Source: Thermomicrobiaceae bacterium
Lineage (GTDB): Bacteria > Chloroflexota > Chloroflexia > Thermomicrobiales > Thermomicrobiaceae
Direction of reading: 5' to 3'
NCBI GenBank assembly: GCA_007123655.1
Contig: SKKR01000455.1
Span: forward strand, 1 to 11,044
Length of the DNA: 11,044 nucleotides
Part shown: positions 1-6,743 of the stretch, piece by piece
How positions within the stretch are numbered: position 1 is the first letter of the stretch
Layout: every line of letters begins with the position of its first letter
Translations under genes and position numbers: made by a program
Notes under the pieces: model-generated
What the model was told of the DNA's origin: nothing
Databases searched by the model: none
Seen by the model: only the letters and a program-made list of their open reading frames with translations

Positions 1-1
1 C

Positions 2-472
2 GGAGAACGAGACTGGGTCCCGGTGCTTCGCGAGTTCTATGACGATTTCCGGCCGGTTGTCGAGCTGGCCGAGCAGAACATGGAACGCGTCCAGATCAAG
101 GACGAGCCGACCGACGAGATCTGCGAGAAGTGTGGACGCCAGATGGTCATCAAGCTCGGTCGGTACGGCAAGTTCATTGCCTGTCCGGGGTTCCCGGAAT
201 GCCGAAACTCCAAGCCGCTTCTGGTGAAGACCGGAGTAAGCTGTCCCGATTGCGGTGAGGGAGACGTGGTTGAACGGCGTTCGAAAAAGGGTCGACCGTT
301 CTACGGCTGCAGCCGCTATCCGGACTGTGAGTTCATCTCCTGGAACAAGCCGGTCGACCGCCGCTGTCCGGAATGTGGTGATATTCTGGTCGAAGCGGGC
401 AAACGCGGCGGCGTGAAGTGTCGCTCCTGCAGCTATAAGGAGTCTGCAGCGGCGGCAGCCAGGGCGTCCTGA
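2..472 (+). CDS. topA: DNA topoisomerase I, C-terminal zinc-finger tail (partial)
   Basis: This is the 3' end of a type IA topoisomerase gene; the catalytic part lies upstream of the window. The frame is open from base 2 and reads GERDWVPVLREFYDDF, matching the family's conserved end of the catalytic core (xDWxxLLxxFY). Three tetracysteine zinc ribbons follow. Numbering residues from the GTG at base 23, they are C34/C37/C54/C60, C74/C77/C96/C102 and C115/C118/C133/C136. The first two have the topoisomerase spacing CxxC...Cx5C with the GxYGKFIxCxGFPEC style. The third is a shorter CxxC...CxxC ribbon. The protein ends in a low-complexity Ala-rich tail. TopA relaxes negatively supercoiled DNA, and the ribbons bind single-stranded DNA. 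The GTG at 23 is not a true start. The hslVU pair follows after 96 bases. I am confident in the family. Confidence 0.93.
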   Translation, partial: GERDWVPVLREFYDDFRPVVELAEQNMERVQIKDEPTDEICEKCGRQMVIKLGRYGKFIACPGFPECRNSKPLLVKTGVSCPDCGEGDVVERRSKKGRPFYGCSRYPDCEFISWNKPVDRRCPECGDILVEAGKRGGVKCRSCSYKESAAAAARAS

Positions 473-568
473 TCCGCAGACGGGTCGGGCCAGTCCGGCT
501 CCCCCTCGGGAGAGAGAGTCGCCTCACCGCCAGGACTTCTGCACCGGACGCGGACACACAGGTGGAGC

Positions 569-1183
569 ATGAGACACGCCGGCAAGCAACAGCAGTCCCG
601 GTTTCACGGGGAAACATCGGTAGCCTCCGGCTGGCACGCTACTACGGTGCTCGGGGTGCTCCGGGACGATGAGGTCACGATCGCCGGGGATGGTCAGGTT
701 ACCTTTGGGGACATGGTGATCAAGCACGGAGCGCGTAAGATCCGCTCGCTCGCCGACGGAAAGGTCCTGGCGGGATTTGCCGGGGCGGTAGCAGACGCGC
801 TCACACTGTTCGAGAAGTTTGAGGCCCACCTGCGGGAGTCCGATGGCGATCTCCGAAAGGCGGCGATCGGCCTGGCGCGAGAGTGGCGCACCGATCGATA
901 TCTGCGGCGGCTCGAGGCACAGCTCATCGTGGCCGATCCCCGACAGATCCTGGTGCTTTCCGGGGAAGGCGACGTGATCGCCCCCGATGACGGGATCGTG
1001 GCGATCGGCACCGGCAGTGGCTATGCCACCTCAGCCGCGCGGGCGCTCCTGCAGCACACGGACATGCGGGCGGAAGAGATTGCCCGGGCCGCAATGCACA
1101 TAACCGCCGGTCTCTGCATCTATACGAACGATCGAATTATCCTGGAAACCGCGACGGCGAACGATGACGATGTCAATCCCTGA
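569..1183 (+). CDS. hslV: ATP-dependent protease, proteolytic subunit HslV (ClpQ)
   Basis: This is the peptidase of the cytoplasmic HslUV (ClpYQ) protease, an N-terminal-threonine hydrolase that forms stacked hexameric rings capped by HslU. The 204-residue protein carries HATTVLGV at residues 23-30, so mature Thr1 would be T25. GDGQVTFGD (40-48), K57 (equivalent to mature Lys33), AGFAG (68-72), EWRTDRYLRRLEA (105-117) and CIYTND (183-188) all match the family. Alignment by eye to E. coli HslV needs no gaps up to this region and places T148 where the family usually has Ser124. The ATG at 569 is the only in-frame start before the catalytic threonine and follows AGGTGGAG at 560-567, although the spacing is tight. 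It implies a 24-residue propeptide, long for this family. The C-terminus extends slightly past the usual end with an acidic ANDDDVNP. The last 20 bases overlap hslU, which suggests translational coupling. Confidence 0.95.
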   Translation: MRHAGKQQQSRFHGETSVASGWHATTVLGVLRDDEVTIAGDGQVTFGDMVIKHGARKIRSLADGKVLAGFAGAVADALTLFEKFEAHLRESDGDLRKAAIGLAREWRTDRYLRRLEAQLIVADPRQILVLSGEGDVIAPDDGIVAIGTGSGYATSAARALLQHTDMRAEEIARAAMHITAGLCIYTNDRIILETATANDDDVNP

Positions 1184-2645
1184 GTCAGAAATCCGAAACG
1201 ATAGCAGCCGGAGCACACCCGAACCGGGTGCCTGGACGCCTCGTCGGACGGTATCGGAACTGAACCGCTTCATCGTCGGGCAGGACGACGCCAAACGCGC
1301 GGTCGCGGTGGCGATCCGTAACCGCTGGCGCCGGCAACAACTGGCGGATGATATCCGCGATGAGGTTCTGCCCCGAAACATTCTGATGATCGGGCCGACC
1401 GGGGTCGGCAAGACCGAGATTGCCAGGCGGGTAGCCCGGTTTCTCGACGCGCCGTTCGTCAAGGTCGAAGCGTCCAACTTCACCGAAGTCGGCTACGTGG
1501 GGCGGGACGTCGAAACAATCATTCGCGATCTCGTCGATACGGCGATCAGCCAGATTCACCAGCAGCGCCTGGAGAACGTCCAGGAACAGGCAGAGGCCTC
1601 GGCTATCAATCGACTGGCGGATATCCTGGTCGAACAGAAGGAGCGTTCCCGCAAGCCGGACCAGCAACCGGAGCAGCCAGAGACTGTCCAGGACTTCGAG
1701 CTCCAGGAAGAGGATCCAGGTGAGAAACGAAAGCGGGAGGCGAACGAGAAGCGGCGTCACACGCGCCAGCGGAATCGGATGCTGAACCTGCTTCATGCGA
1801 ACGAGATCGACGAAGAAATCATCGATCTCGACTACGAGGTCGAGTTCGATCCGGTGACGCCTGGCATGAACGTGTACAGCAGCGGCGGCGATGAAGATCT
1901 GCAGGATGCCTTGAACGATCTGGTGGACGGGTTCATGCATCGGCGCCGTTCCCGGCGCGTGAAAATTCGGGAAGCTCGCTCGATTCTGGCGCAGCAGGAA
2001 GCCAACCGCATGATCGACTTCGATGCGATTATGGAGACCGCGATTTCCCGCGCAGAGCAATCCGGCATCGTGTTCATAGACGAGATCGACAAGACGATCA
2101 GTCCCAACGGAGACTACGGTCCGGATGTTTCGGGCGAAGGCGTGCAACGAGACCTTCTGCCGATCGTCGAGGGATGCGTGGTGATGACCAGGTACGGCCC
2201 GGTGCGGACTGACCACATGCTGTTTATCGCCGCGGGCGCATTCCACAACGCCCAGCCATCGGAACTCATCCCCGAGTTGCAGGGACGGTTTCCCGTGCGC
2301 GTTGAACTGGACAGCCTGGATGAGGATGATCTCTACCGGATCCTGATCGAACCCGAAAACGCGCTGACCCGGCAGTACCGCGAGCTTCTGGCAACCGAAG
2401 GTGTCACGGTGGAGTTTGCCGATGACGGTCTGCGGGAGATTGCGGCGTGCGCGGTCAAGATCAACGACCGGACCGAGAATATCGGCGCTCGCCGGTTGCA
2501 TACACTCATGGAACGCGTGCTGGAGCAACTCTCGTTCGATGCGCCGGAGCGCGCAGGTGAAACCGTCAGGATCGATGCTGCGTTCGTGCAGGAACGGATG
2601 CGCGATACGGTGCTCGAGGAAGAAGGCAGCAAGTTCATTCTCTGA
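1164..2645 (+). CDS. hslU: HslUV protease ATPase subunit HslU (ClpY)
   Basis: This is the AAA+ unfoldase that recognises substrates and threads them into HslV. The 493-residue protein reads in family order: the N-domain TPRRTVSELNRFIVGQ (25-40), Walker A GPTGVGKT (77-84), pore loop GYVG (110-113), a charged, coiled-coil-like I domain (about 120-290), Walker B IVFIDEID (302-309), the sensor 1 area IAAGAFHNAQPSELIPELQGRF (from 355) with the arginine finger near R375, and sensor 2 ENIGARRLH (438-446). It ends in SKFIL; the C-terminal tail of HslU is the part that docks into HslV to activate it. It is longer than the 443-residue E. coli protein, with about 20 extra N-terminal residues and about 30 extra in the I domain, where 160-205 is rich in Glu, Gln, Lys and Arg. 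There are two possible ATG starts, at 1164 and 1170, both inside the end of hslV with no clear ribosome-binding site, so translation is probably coupled to hslV. Confidence 0.96.
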   Translation: MTMSIPESEIRNDSSRSTPEPGAWTPRRTVSELNRFIVGQDDAKRAVAVAIRNRWRRQQLADDIRDEVLPRNILMIGPTGVGKTEIARRVARFLDAPFVKVEASNFTEVGYVGRDVETIIRDLVDTAISQIHQQRLENVQEQAEASAINRLADILVEQKERSRKPDQQPEQPETVQDFELQEEDPGEKRKREANEKRRHTRQRNRMLNLLHANEIDEEIIDLDYEVEFDPVTPGMNVYSSGGDEDLQDALNDLVDGFMHRRRSRRVKIREARSILAQQEANRMIDFDAIMETAISRAEQSGIVFIDEIDKTISPNGDYGPDVSGEGVQRDLLPIVEGCVVMTRYGPVRTDHMLFIAAGAFHNAQPSELIPELQGRFPVRVELDSLDEDDLYRILIEPENALTRQYRELLATEGVTVEFADDGLREIAACAVKINDRTENIGARRLHTLMERVLEQLSFDAPERAGETVRIDAAFVQERMRDTVLEEEGSKFIL

Positions 2646-2703
2646 CGAACGACGCGGATTGTGATCCAGCCCGAACTGGACTGCTCCCGAAGGAGAGATC
2701 GCG

Positions 2704-3687
2704 TTGAGTGACGTAGCGATCGCGGTGGATCTCGGTGGAACAAACATTCGTGCCGCGCTTGTCACCGTGGGCGGCGAGATCAAACACCACCGGACGGTGC
2801 GTACCGCTGTTCGGGGCGGGGTATACGCGATCGTCGACCAGATCGTGAACCTGGCGGAGTCCGTGTTCGACGAGCATGGCAGCCGTCTGACGGCGGGGGT
2901 CGGGGTCGTTGCCCCCGGTCCGCTCGAGCCGAAGTCCGGGATTGTCCGGTTCGCGCCGAATCTTCCCGGGTGGGAGAACGTTCCGCTGGCGAGACTGATT
3001 CAGGACCGCCTGGAGATCCCGGTCGTGCTGGGCAATGATGGAAACTGCGCCGCGCTCGGAGAATCGATGTTCGGCGCGGGCCGGGACGTTGACAATCTCA
3101 TCTACTTGGCACTCGGTACCGGGCTCGGGGCCGGCATCATTCATCACGGATCGCTCATTGAAGGCGTTGCCGGCGTTGGGGGCGAAGTTGGGCACGTCTC
3201 GATCGATCCGAACGGCTCCCGATGCACCTGCGGTGCGGTGGGATGCATGGAGGCGTACATCGGGGGCTGGGCGATCGCCCGTCACGGGGAGATGGCCGTG
3301 CACTCCGAGCGCTCAAGCCTTATCCAGGAAATCGCCGGGGACGATCGAATTACCGCGGAGGTCGTGGCTCGCGCCGCGGAGCAGGGGGATGGCGTGGCTC
3401 GCGATATCTTCGCTCGCGGGGCACTTGCACTGGCGGTTGGCGTCGGAGGGTTGGTCAATGTATTCAATCCCGAGCTGATCGTGATCGGGGGTGGACTGGC
3501 CAGGGCGGGCGATCTGATCATCGAACCGTTCCGAAGCAGCCTCCCGAACTACACGATGTTGCCGATCTACGAGCATGTCACGATCGTTCAGTCCGCGTTA
3601 GGACATGACACTGGAATTTATGGAGCGGCAGCGAACGTCTTTTATCAACGGCCGGATCGAACCGGACACCGTGAGCTGGATGGCTGA
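2704..3687 (+). CDS. ROK-family sugar kinase, probably glucokinase
   Basis: This is a cytoplasmic kinase of the ROK family; its most likely role is ATP-dependent phosphorylation of glucose or a related hexose on entry to glycolysis. Visible motifs are the N-terminal phosphate-binding DLGGTNIRAAL (9-19), GNDGNCAALGE (110-120) with the expected catalytic Asp at D112, ALGTGLGAGII (136-146), and the family signature starting EVGH at 161-164 followed by CTCGAVGCME. H164 with C174, C176 and C181 forms the structural zinc site. A late Gly-rich segment, IVIGGGLARAG, is at 259-269. The 327-residue length is close to B. subtilis GlcK. There is no N-terminal helix-turn-helix, so it is a kinase and not a ROK repressor. 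The start is TTG, preceded by a clear AAGGAGAG at 2690-2697 with 6 bases of spacing. It lies 58 bases after hslU and could be read from the same transcript. ManNAc or fructose kinase activity cannot be excluded from sequence. Confidence 0.88.
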   Translation: MSDVAIAVDLGGTNIRAALVTVGGEIKHHRTVRTAVRGGVYAIVDQIVNLAESVFDEHGSRLTAGVGVVAPGPLEPKSGIVRFAPNLPGWENVPLARLIQDRLEIPVVLGNDGNCAALGESMFGAGRDVDNLIYLALGTGLGAGIIHHGSLIEGVAGVGGEVGHVSIDPNGSRCTCGAVGCMEAYIGGWAIARHGEMAVHSERSSLIQEIAGDDRITAEVVARAAEQGDGVARDIFARGALALAVGVGGLVNVFNPELIVIGGGLARAGDLIIEPFRSSLPNYTMLPIYEHVTIVQSALGHDTGIYGAAANVFYQRPDRTGHRELDG

Positions 3688-3743
3688 TCCGGCGCTTACG
3701 TGATCATCGAACATCGACGCCCTTACCTTCGGAGCGGCATTAC

Positions 3744-5549
3744 TTGGTCAGGCGCGTTCGACGAAAGCTTCGAAATTCAAATGAGATACTGTCCAGCCGC
3801 CGGTTCGGACGGCGAGTGTTCCTCAAGGCTGGTCTCGGCACCAGCCTTGGCCTGGCAGGCGGCGGTCTGCTCGCGGCGTGCGACTGGGTCCTGCCGGAAT
3901 CGCCGGCTCCAACGCCAGTCCCGGTAGAGACTCCGGCTGACATCCCGGATGATCCGAGCCCGACGCCGATCGCGACACCGGAGCCGGCCCAGACGCCCAC
4001 CCCGGTTCCCGAGCCGAGTCCCACCCCGGAGCCCGTTGAGCAGGTACTTCGCGTCGCACACGGCGCGGCGCTTCCGGCTGATCTGCTTGATCGATACACC
4101 GACGCGGATTGCCCACTCGGGACGGCGGTAAGATCCGGGCTGACGAGAATCACGAACGAACTGGAACTCGAGCCGGACTGGGCAATCGAGTGGGAATCGC
4201 TCACCGAGGAAGCTGGCTGGCGTTTTCGCATTCGGGAGAACGCTGACGGGTGGGGAGAAGGCGTTCCACTCACCGCGCTCGACTTCGCTCGCGCCTGGCG
4301 ACGGGTCCTTCAACCTGAAAACAGCAACCCGTTCACCTGGTTGCTCGCGGACATCGAGCTTGCCGGGGCGTACGCGGCAGGCGAGGTCGGGGAAGACGAA
4401 CTGGGGATCGATGTTGTCGACGATTGGACACTCGACGTTCGCCTGAGCAGGTCACGGGTTTCGTTCCCGGTGCTTGCCGCCACTCGTTTGCTGGCGCCGG
4501 TGCCTCCGGACGATCTGGATCCGTGCATCGATAATGGTCTGTTCCGATTCGACGGCCAGGCGAACGAGCGGATCACGCTGGTGCCGAACGAGTTTCACTG
4601 GGAGTTCGGGGATAGCGAGGTCGCGCGGCTTGAACTGGTCGATGACTCAGACGTTCATGTGGTCAACGAGTTCCGGTTTGCGAACCTGGATCTGGTCCGG
4701 GTTCACAACAACGACGTGCCCAGGGTTCGATCAGACGATGCCGTCGCCGATCGGATGAGAGCTGCCACCCCTGGAAGTCTGATCTGTCTGATCCCGCAGG
4801 TGTCGCATCCACCGTTCAACGACCCGGCGGTTCGGCGGGCGATCAGCAAAGTCATCGACCGTCGTCGCCTGGAGCTGATCGTAGAAGGACGACTCGCTGC
4901 GGCGTACCGTTTCTTCCCCGGAGGACTGTTTCCGGAGCTCGATGACGCGCTGGCCGGTGAGGGAGCCGACTTCAACGTAGACGAAGCCTACGACGAGATT
5001 GCGCAGTCACTCTATCCGATCCCCGCGGAGTGGCCCCGGTTTGGCCTGGATATTCCGTCAACGAATACGTATCAGGATAGGATCGCCCGGGACATTGCCG
5101 CTCAGTTGAACGAGAACCTGGATATCACCGTCCCCGTGCGCGTGCACGACCCGGAACGTCACGAGGAGGGACTACGGCAAGGCGAGTTCGCCCTCACCTG
5201 GCTTGAATGGACGTACCGCTATGCAGACCCGGCAAGCGGGTACGGTGAACTGTTTCCCGGCGACCGCGCTGCTTCCGACGTTATCGACTGGCAGGATCCG
5301 GACTATGATGAGCTTGCCGAGCTTGCGGATTCGCTGGACAACCCGGCGGCGAGAGCCCAGGCGTATGCCCGTTGTGAGGAAATGCTGCTCGAAGAAGGAG
5401 TCTACGTCCCGATTGCACACCCGGTCAGCTATTTCCTCGTTCAGAGCTGGATCAGCGGACTGCCTTACGACGACAGCGGTCGATTGATCCCGCCCGGTCA
5501 GTTCGGCACGCACCTGAGCAGCCGGGTCTCCGTTATCGAGCGGCCGTAG
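3744..5549 (+). CDS. Tat-type lipoprotein, ABC-transporter solute-binding protein (peptide/nickel family 5)
   Basis: The 601-residue protein should be anchored outside the cytoplasmic membrane and bind oligopeptides or another solute for an ABC importer. The start is TTG at 3744, with GGAG at 3731-3734. The N-terminus has GRRVFLKAG (22-30), a twin-arginine export motif, then a hydrophobic stretch and a lipobox LAAC with the lipidated Cys at 46. Residues 50-98 form a Pro/Thr/Glu linker that keeps the domain off the membrane. From about 101 the OppA-like SBP family 5 domain begins. Landmarks are GWRFRIRENADGW (158-170), LTALDFARAWRRVL (176-189), PPFNDPAVRRAISKVIDRRRL (356-376) and the C-terminal AYARCEEMLLEEGVYVPIAHP (540-560). 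No permease or ATPase genes adjoin it, so its transporter must be encoded elsewhere or it may act as a sensor. The gap of 56 bases from the kinase gene shows no obvious terminator. Substrate is unknown. Confidence 0.88.
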   Translation: MVRRVRRKLRNSNEILSSRRFGRRVFLKAGLGTSLGLAGGGLLAACDWVLPESPAPTPVPVETPADIPDDPSPTPIATPEPAQTPTPVPEPSPTPEPVEQVLRVAHGAALPADLLDRYTDADCPLGTAVRSGLTRITNELELEPDWAIEWESLTEEAGWRFRIRENADGWGEGVPLTALDFARAWRRVLQPENSNPFTWLLADIELAGAYAAGEVGEDELGIDVVDDWTLDVRLSRSRVSFPVLAATRLLAPVPPDDLDPCIDNGLFRFDGQANERITLVPNEFHWEFGDSEVARLELVDDSDVHVVNEFRFANLDLVRVHNNDVPRVRSDDAVADRMRAATPGSLICLIPQVSHPPFNDPAVRRAISKVIDRRRLELIVEGRLAAAYRFFPGGLFPELDDALAGEGADFNVDEAYDEIAQSLYPIPAEWPRFGLDIPSTNTYQDRIARDIAAQLNENLDITVPVRVHDPERHEEGLRQGEFALTWLEWTYRYADPASGYGELFPGDRAASDVIDWQDPDYDELAELADSLDNPAARAQAYARCEEMLLEEGVYVPIAHPVSYFLVQSWISGLPYDDSGRLIPPGQFGTHLSSRVSVIERP

Positions 5550-5569
5550 GCCTGTCCCATGCATTGGAC

Positions 5570-5625
5570 GTGTACATTTTGGCCACGCGGTGTACCATCC
5601 TGTTACGGCAATGTCGCCAGCGACA
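5570..5625. promoter_or_regulatory. Possible operator/promoter region upstream of the ilvE-type gene
   Basis: The 143-base gap before the aminotransferase gene has two copies of GTGTAC, at 5570-5575 and 5590-5595, exactly 20 bases apart, which is about two turns of the helix and so on the same DNA face. Downstream is the perfect dyad TGTCGCCAGCGACA at 5612-5625 (6-base arms, 2-base centre). TTGGAC at 5564-5569 resembles a -35 box and TACCAT at 5593-5598 a -10 box, but their 23-base spacing is too long to pair well. A regulated promoter here is plausible but not demonstrated. Confidence 0.3.
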
Positions 5626-5692
5626 CACTGACGTGAACAAACGCATCGATTCTCGCCGAACGTGATGCAGGTAGGAGCCAGGAGGTCATATC

Positions 5693-6637
5693 ATGGCGAA
5701 CCCCAAGTATCTCTGGTGGAACGGCAAAGTGATGCCGTGGGAGGACGCAACGATCCACGTCACGGACATGGGCTGGTCAACGGTTGGCGCCATCTTCGAA
5801 GGCATCCGGGCATACTGGAACCCGGACGACGAAGAGGCCTACGTCTTCCGACTGCCAGAGCATATGAGGCGTTTCGAACAATCGATGAAGCTGGTCCGGC
5901 TCGAGCAGGAGTACTCGACCGACAGCCTCATCGACACGATTCTGGAACTTATCCGTGCAAACGAGCACCGGGAGGACATATACATCCGCCCGCTCGCTTA
6001 TCGTGCCGGCGGCGGCGGCGGAGGCTTCAGCGGATTTGGTTCGGAGGCCGGGATCCTGATCAACACAAGCTCCCGACCCACGCACCTGAAGACCGGCAAG
6101 ACGCAACACGCCTGCGTCAGCTCCTGGACACGCATCAGCGACAACGTCATGCCGCCACGCGTGAAGAACATCTCCAACTATCGAAACGGCCAGCTCGCGA
6201 CGATGGAAGCGAACATCAACGGATATGACGTTCCGCTCCTGCTCAATGATCAGCGGAAGATCGCCGAGGGCCCCGGAGCGTGCGTCGTGATGGTCCGGGA
6301 CGGCAAGCTGGTCACACCGGGTGTGACGGACAGCATCCTGGAAAGTATTACCCGGGACGCGATCATTCAGATGGCGCGCGATGACCTGGGACTCGTCGTC
6401 GAAGAGCGGGCGATCGACCGGACCGAGATGTATATCGCCGACGAGGCGTTTATGTGCGGAACAGCCGCGGAGATCACCCCGATCCTGTCTGTCGACCGGT
6501 ATCAACTCGGCAACGGTGAGATTGGTCCGGTCACGAGCCAGCTCGAAGATCTCTTCCTCGGCGTGTTGCGTGGCACTGATTCACGCCATTCGGACTGGCG
6601 CACGCCTGTGGGGCTCCGCCAACTGGCGAAGGCCTAG
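5693..6637 (+). CDS. ilvE: Branched-chain amino acid aminotransferase (PLP fold type IV)
   Basis: This enzyme probably interconverts Leu, Ile and Val with their 2-oxo acids using glutamate/2-oxoglutarate, in the cytoplasm. The 314-residue protein begins YLWWNGKVMPWEDATIHVTD (6-25) and has FEGIRAYW (35-42), YIRPLAYR (97-104), the PLP lysine K158 in PPRVKNISNY (154-163), AEGPGACVVMVRDG (191-204) and MCGTAAEITP (254-263), as expected for the IlvE group and in the right order. The ATG has an excellent AGGAGGT at 5680-5686. Two details differ from the textbook enzyme. Residues 106-111 are six glycines in a row, in the loop where E. coli-type enzymes have other sequence, and EGPGAC replaces the common EGSGEN near the cofactor phosphate. 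Substrate range could therefore be shifted. The gene stands alone, ends at a strong terminator, and is not beside other ilv or leu genes. Confidence 0.82.
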   Translation: MANPKYLWWNGKVMPWEDATIHVTDMGWSTVGAIFEGIRAYWNPDDEEAYVFRLPEHMRRFEQSMKLVRLEQEYSTDSLIDTILELIRANEHREDIYIRPLAYRAGGGGGGFSGFGSEAGILINTSSRPTHLKTGKTQHACVSSWTRISDNVMPPRVKNISNYRNGQLATMEANINGYDVPLLLNDQRKIAEGPGACVVMVRDGKLVTPGVTDSILESITRDAIIQMARDDLGLVVEERAIDRTEMYIADEAFMCGTAAEITPILSVDRYQLGNGEIGPVTSQLEDLFLGVLRGTDSRHSDWRTPVGLRQLAKA

Positions 6638-6673
6638 CTGCACCAAGGCAATAAACCCGAAATGATCAGGAAA

Positions 6674-6703
6674 GAGCGGGCCGGCGCAGATGCCGGCCCG
6701 CTC
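6674..6703. terminator. Shared bidirectional hairpin terminator
   Basis: A perfect 12-bp stem, GAGCGGGCCGGC (6674-6685) with GCCGGCCCGCTC (6692-6703), closes on the 6-base loop GCAGAT. It lies between two convergent genes, 36 bases after the ilvE-type stop and 40 bases beyond the end of the minus-strand aminotransferase. On the minus strand the stem is followed by TTTCCTGATCATTT, a weak T-tract; on the plus strand it is followed only by CAATCTT. It probably ends transcription in both directions, better on the minus strand. Confidence 0.82.
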
Positions 6704-6743
6704 CAATCTTCGGCCATATGTCGGGACAGACCTGATCCCGGAG

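Noticed and set aside
499..512. Hairpin CTCCC-CCTC-GGGAG after topA as a terminator.
   Set aside because: The stem is only 5 bp with no T-tract. hslV follows closely and may be co-transcribed.
1185..2783. A 532-codon open frame on the minus strand opposite hslU.
   Set aside because: It is antisense to an unmistakable hslU and has no recognisable domain. Long antisense frames are common opposite GC-rich genes.
3740..4273. A minus-strand frame rich in Gly, Ser and Val opposite the lipoprotein N-terminus.
   Set aside because: Its low complexity mirrors the Pro/Thr codons of the lipoprotein linker. No independent evidence supports it.
6008..6023. The GGC run in the ilvE-type gene as a possible frameshift hotspot or sequencing error.
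   Set aside because: The frame stays open and family motifs are in register on both sides, so the hexaglycine is taken as real.
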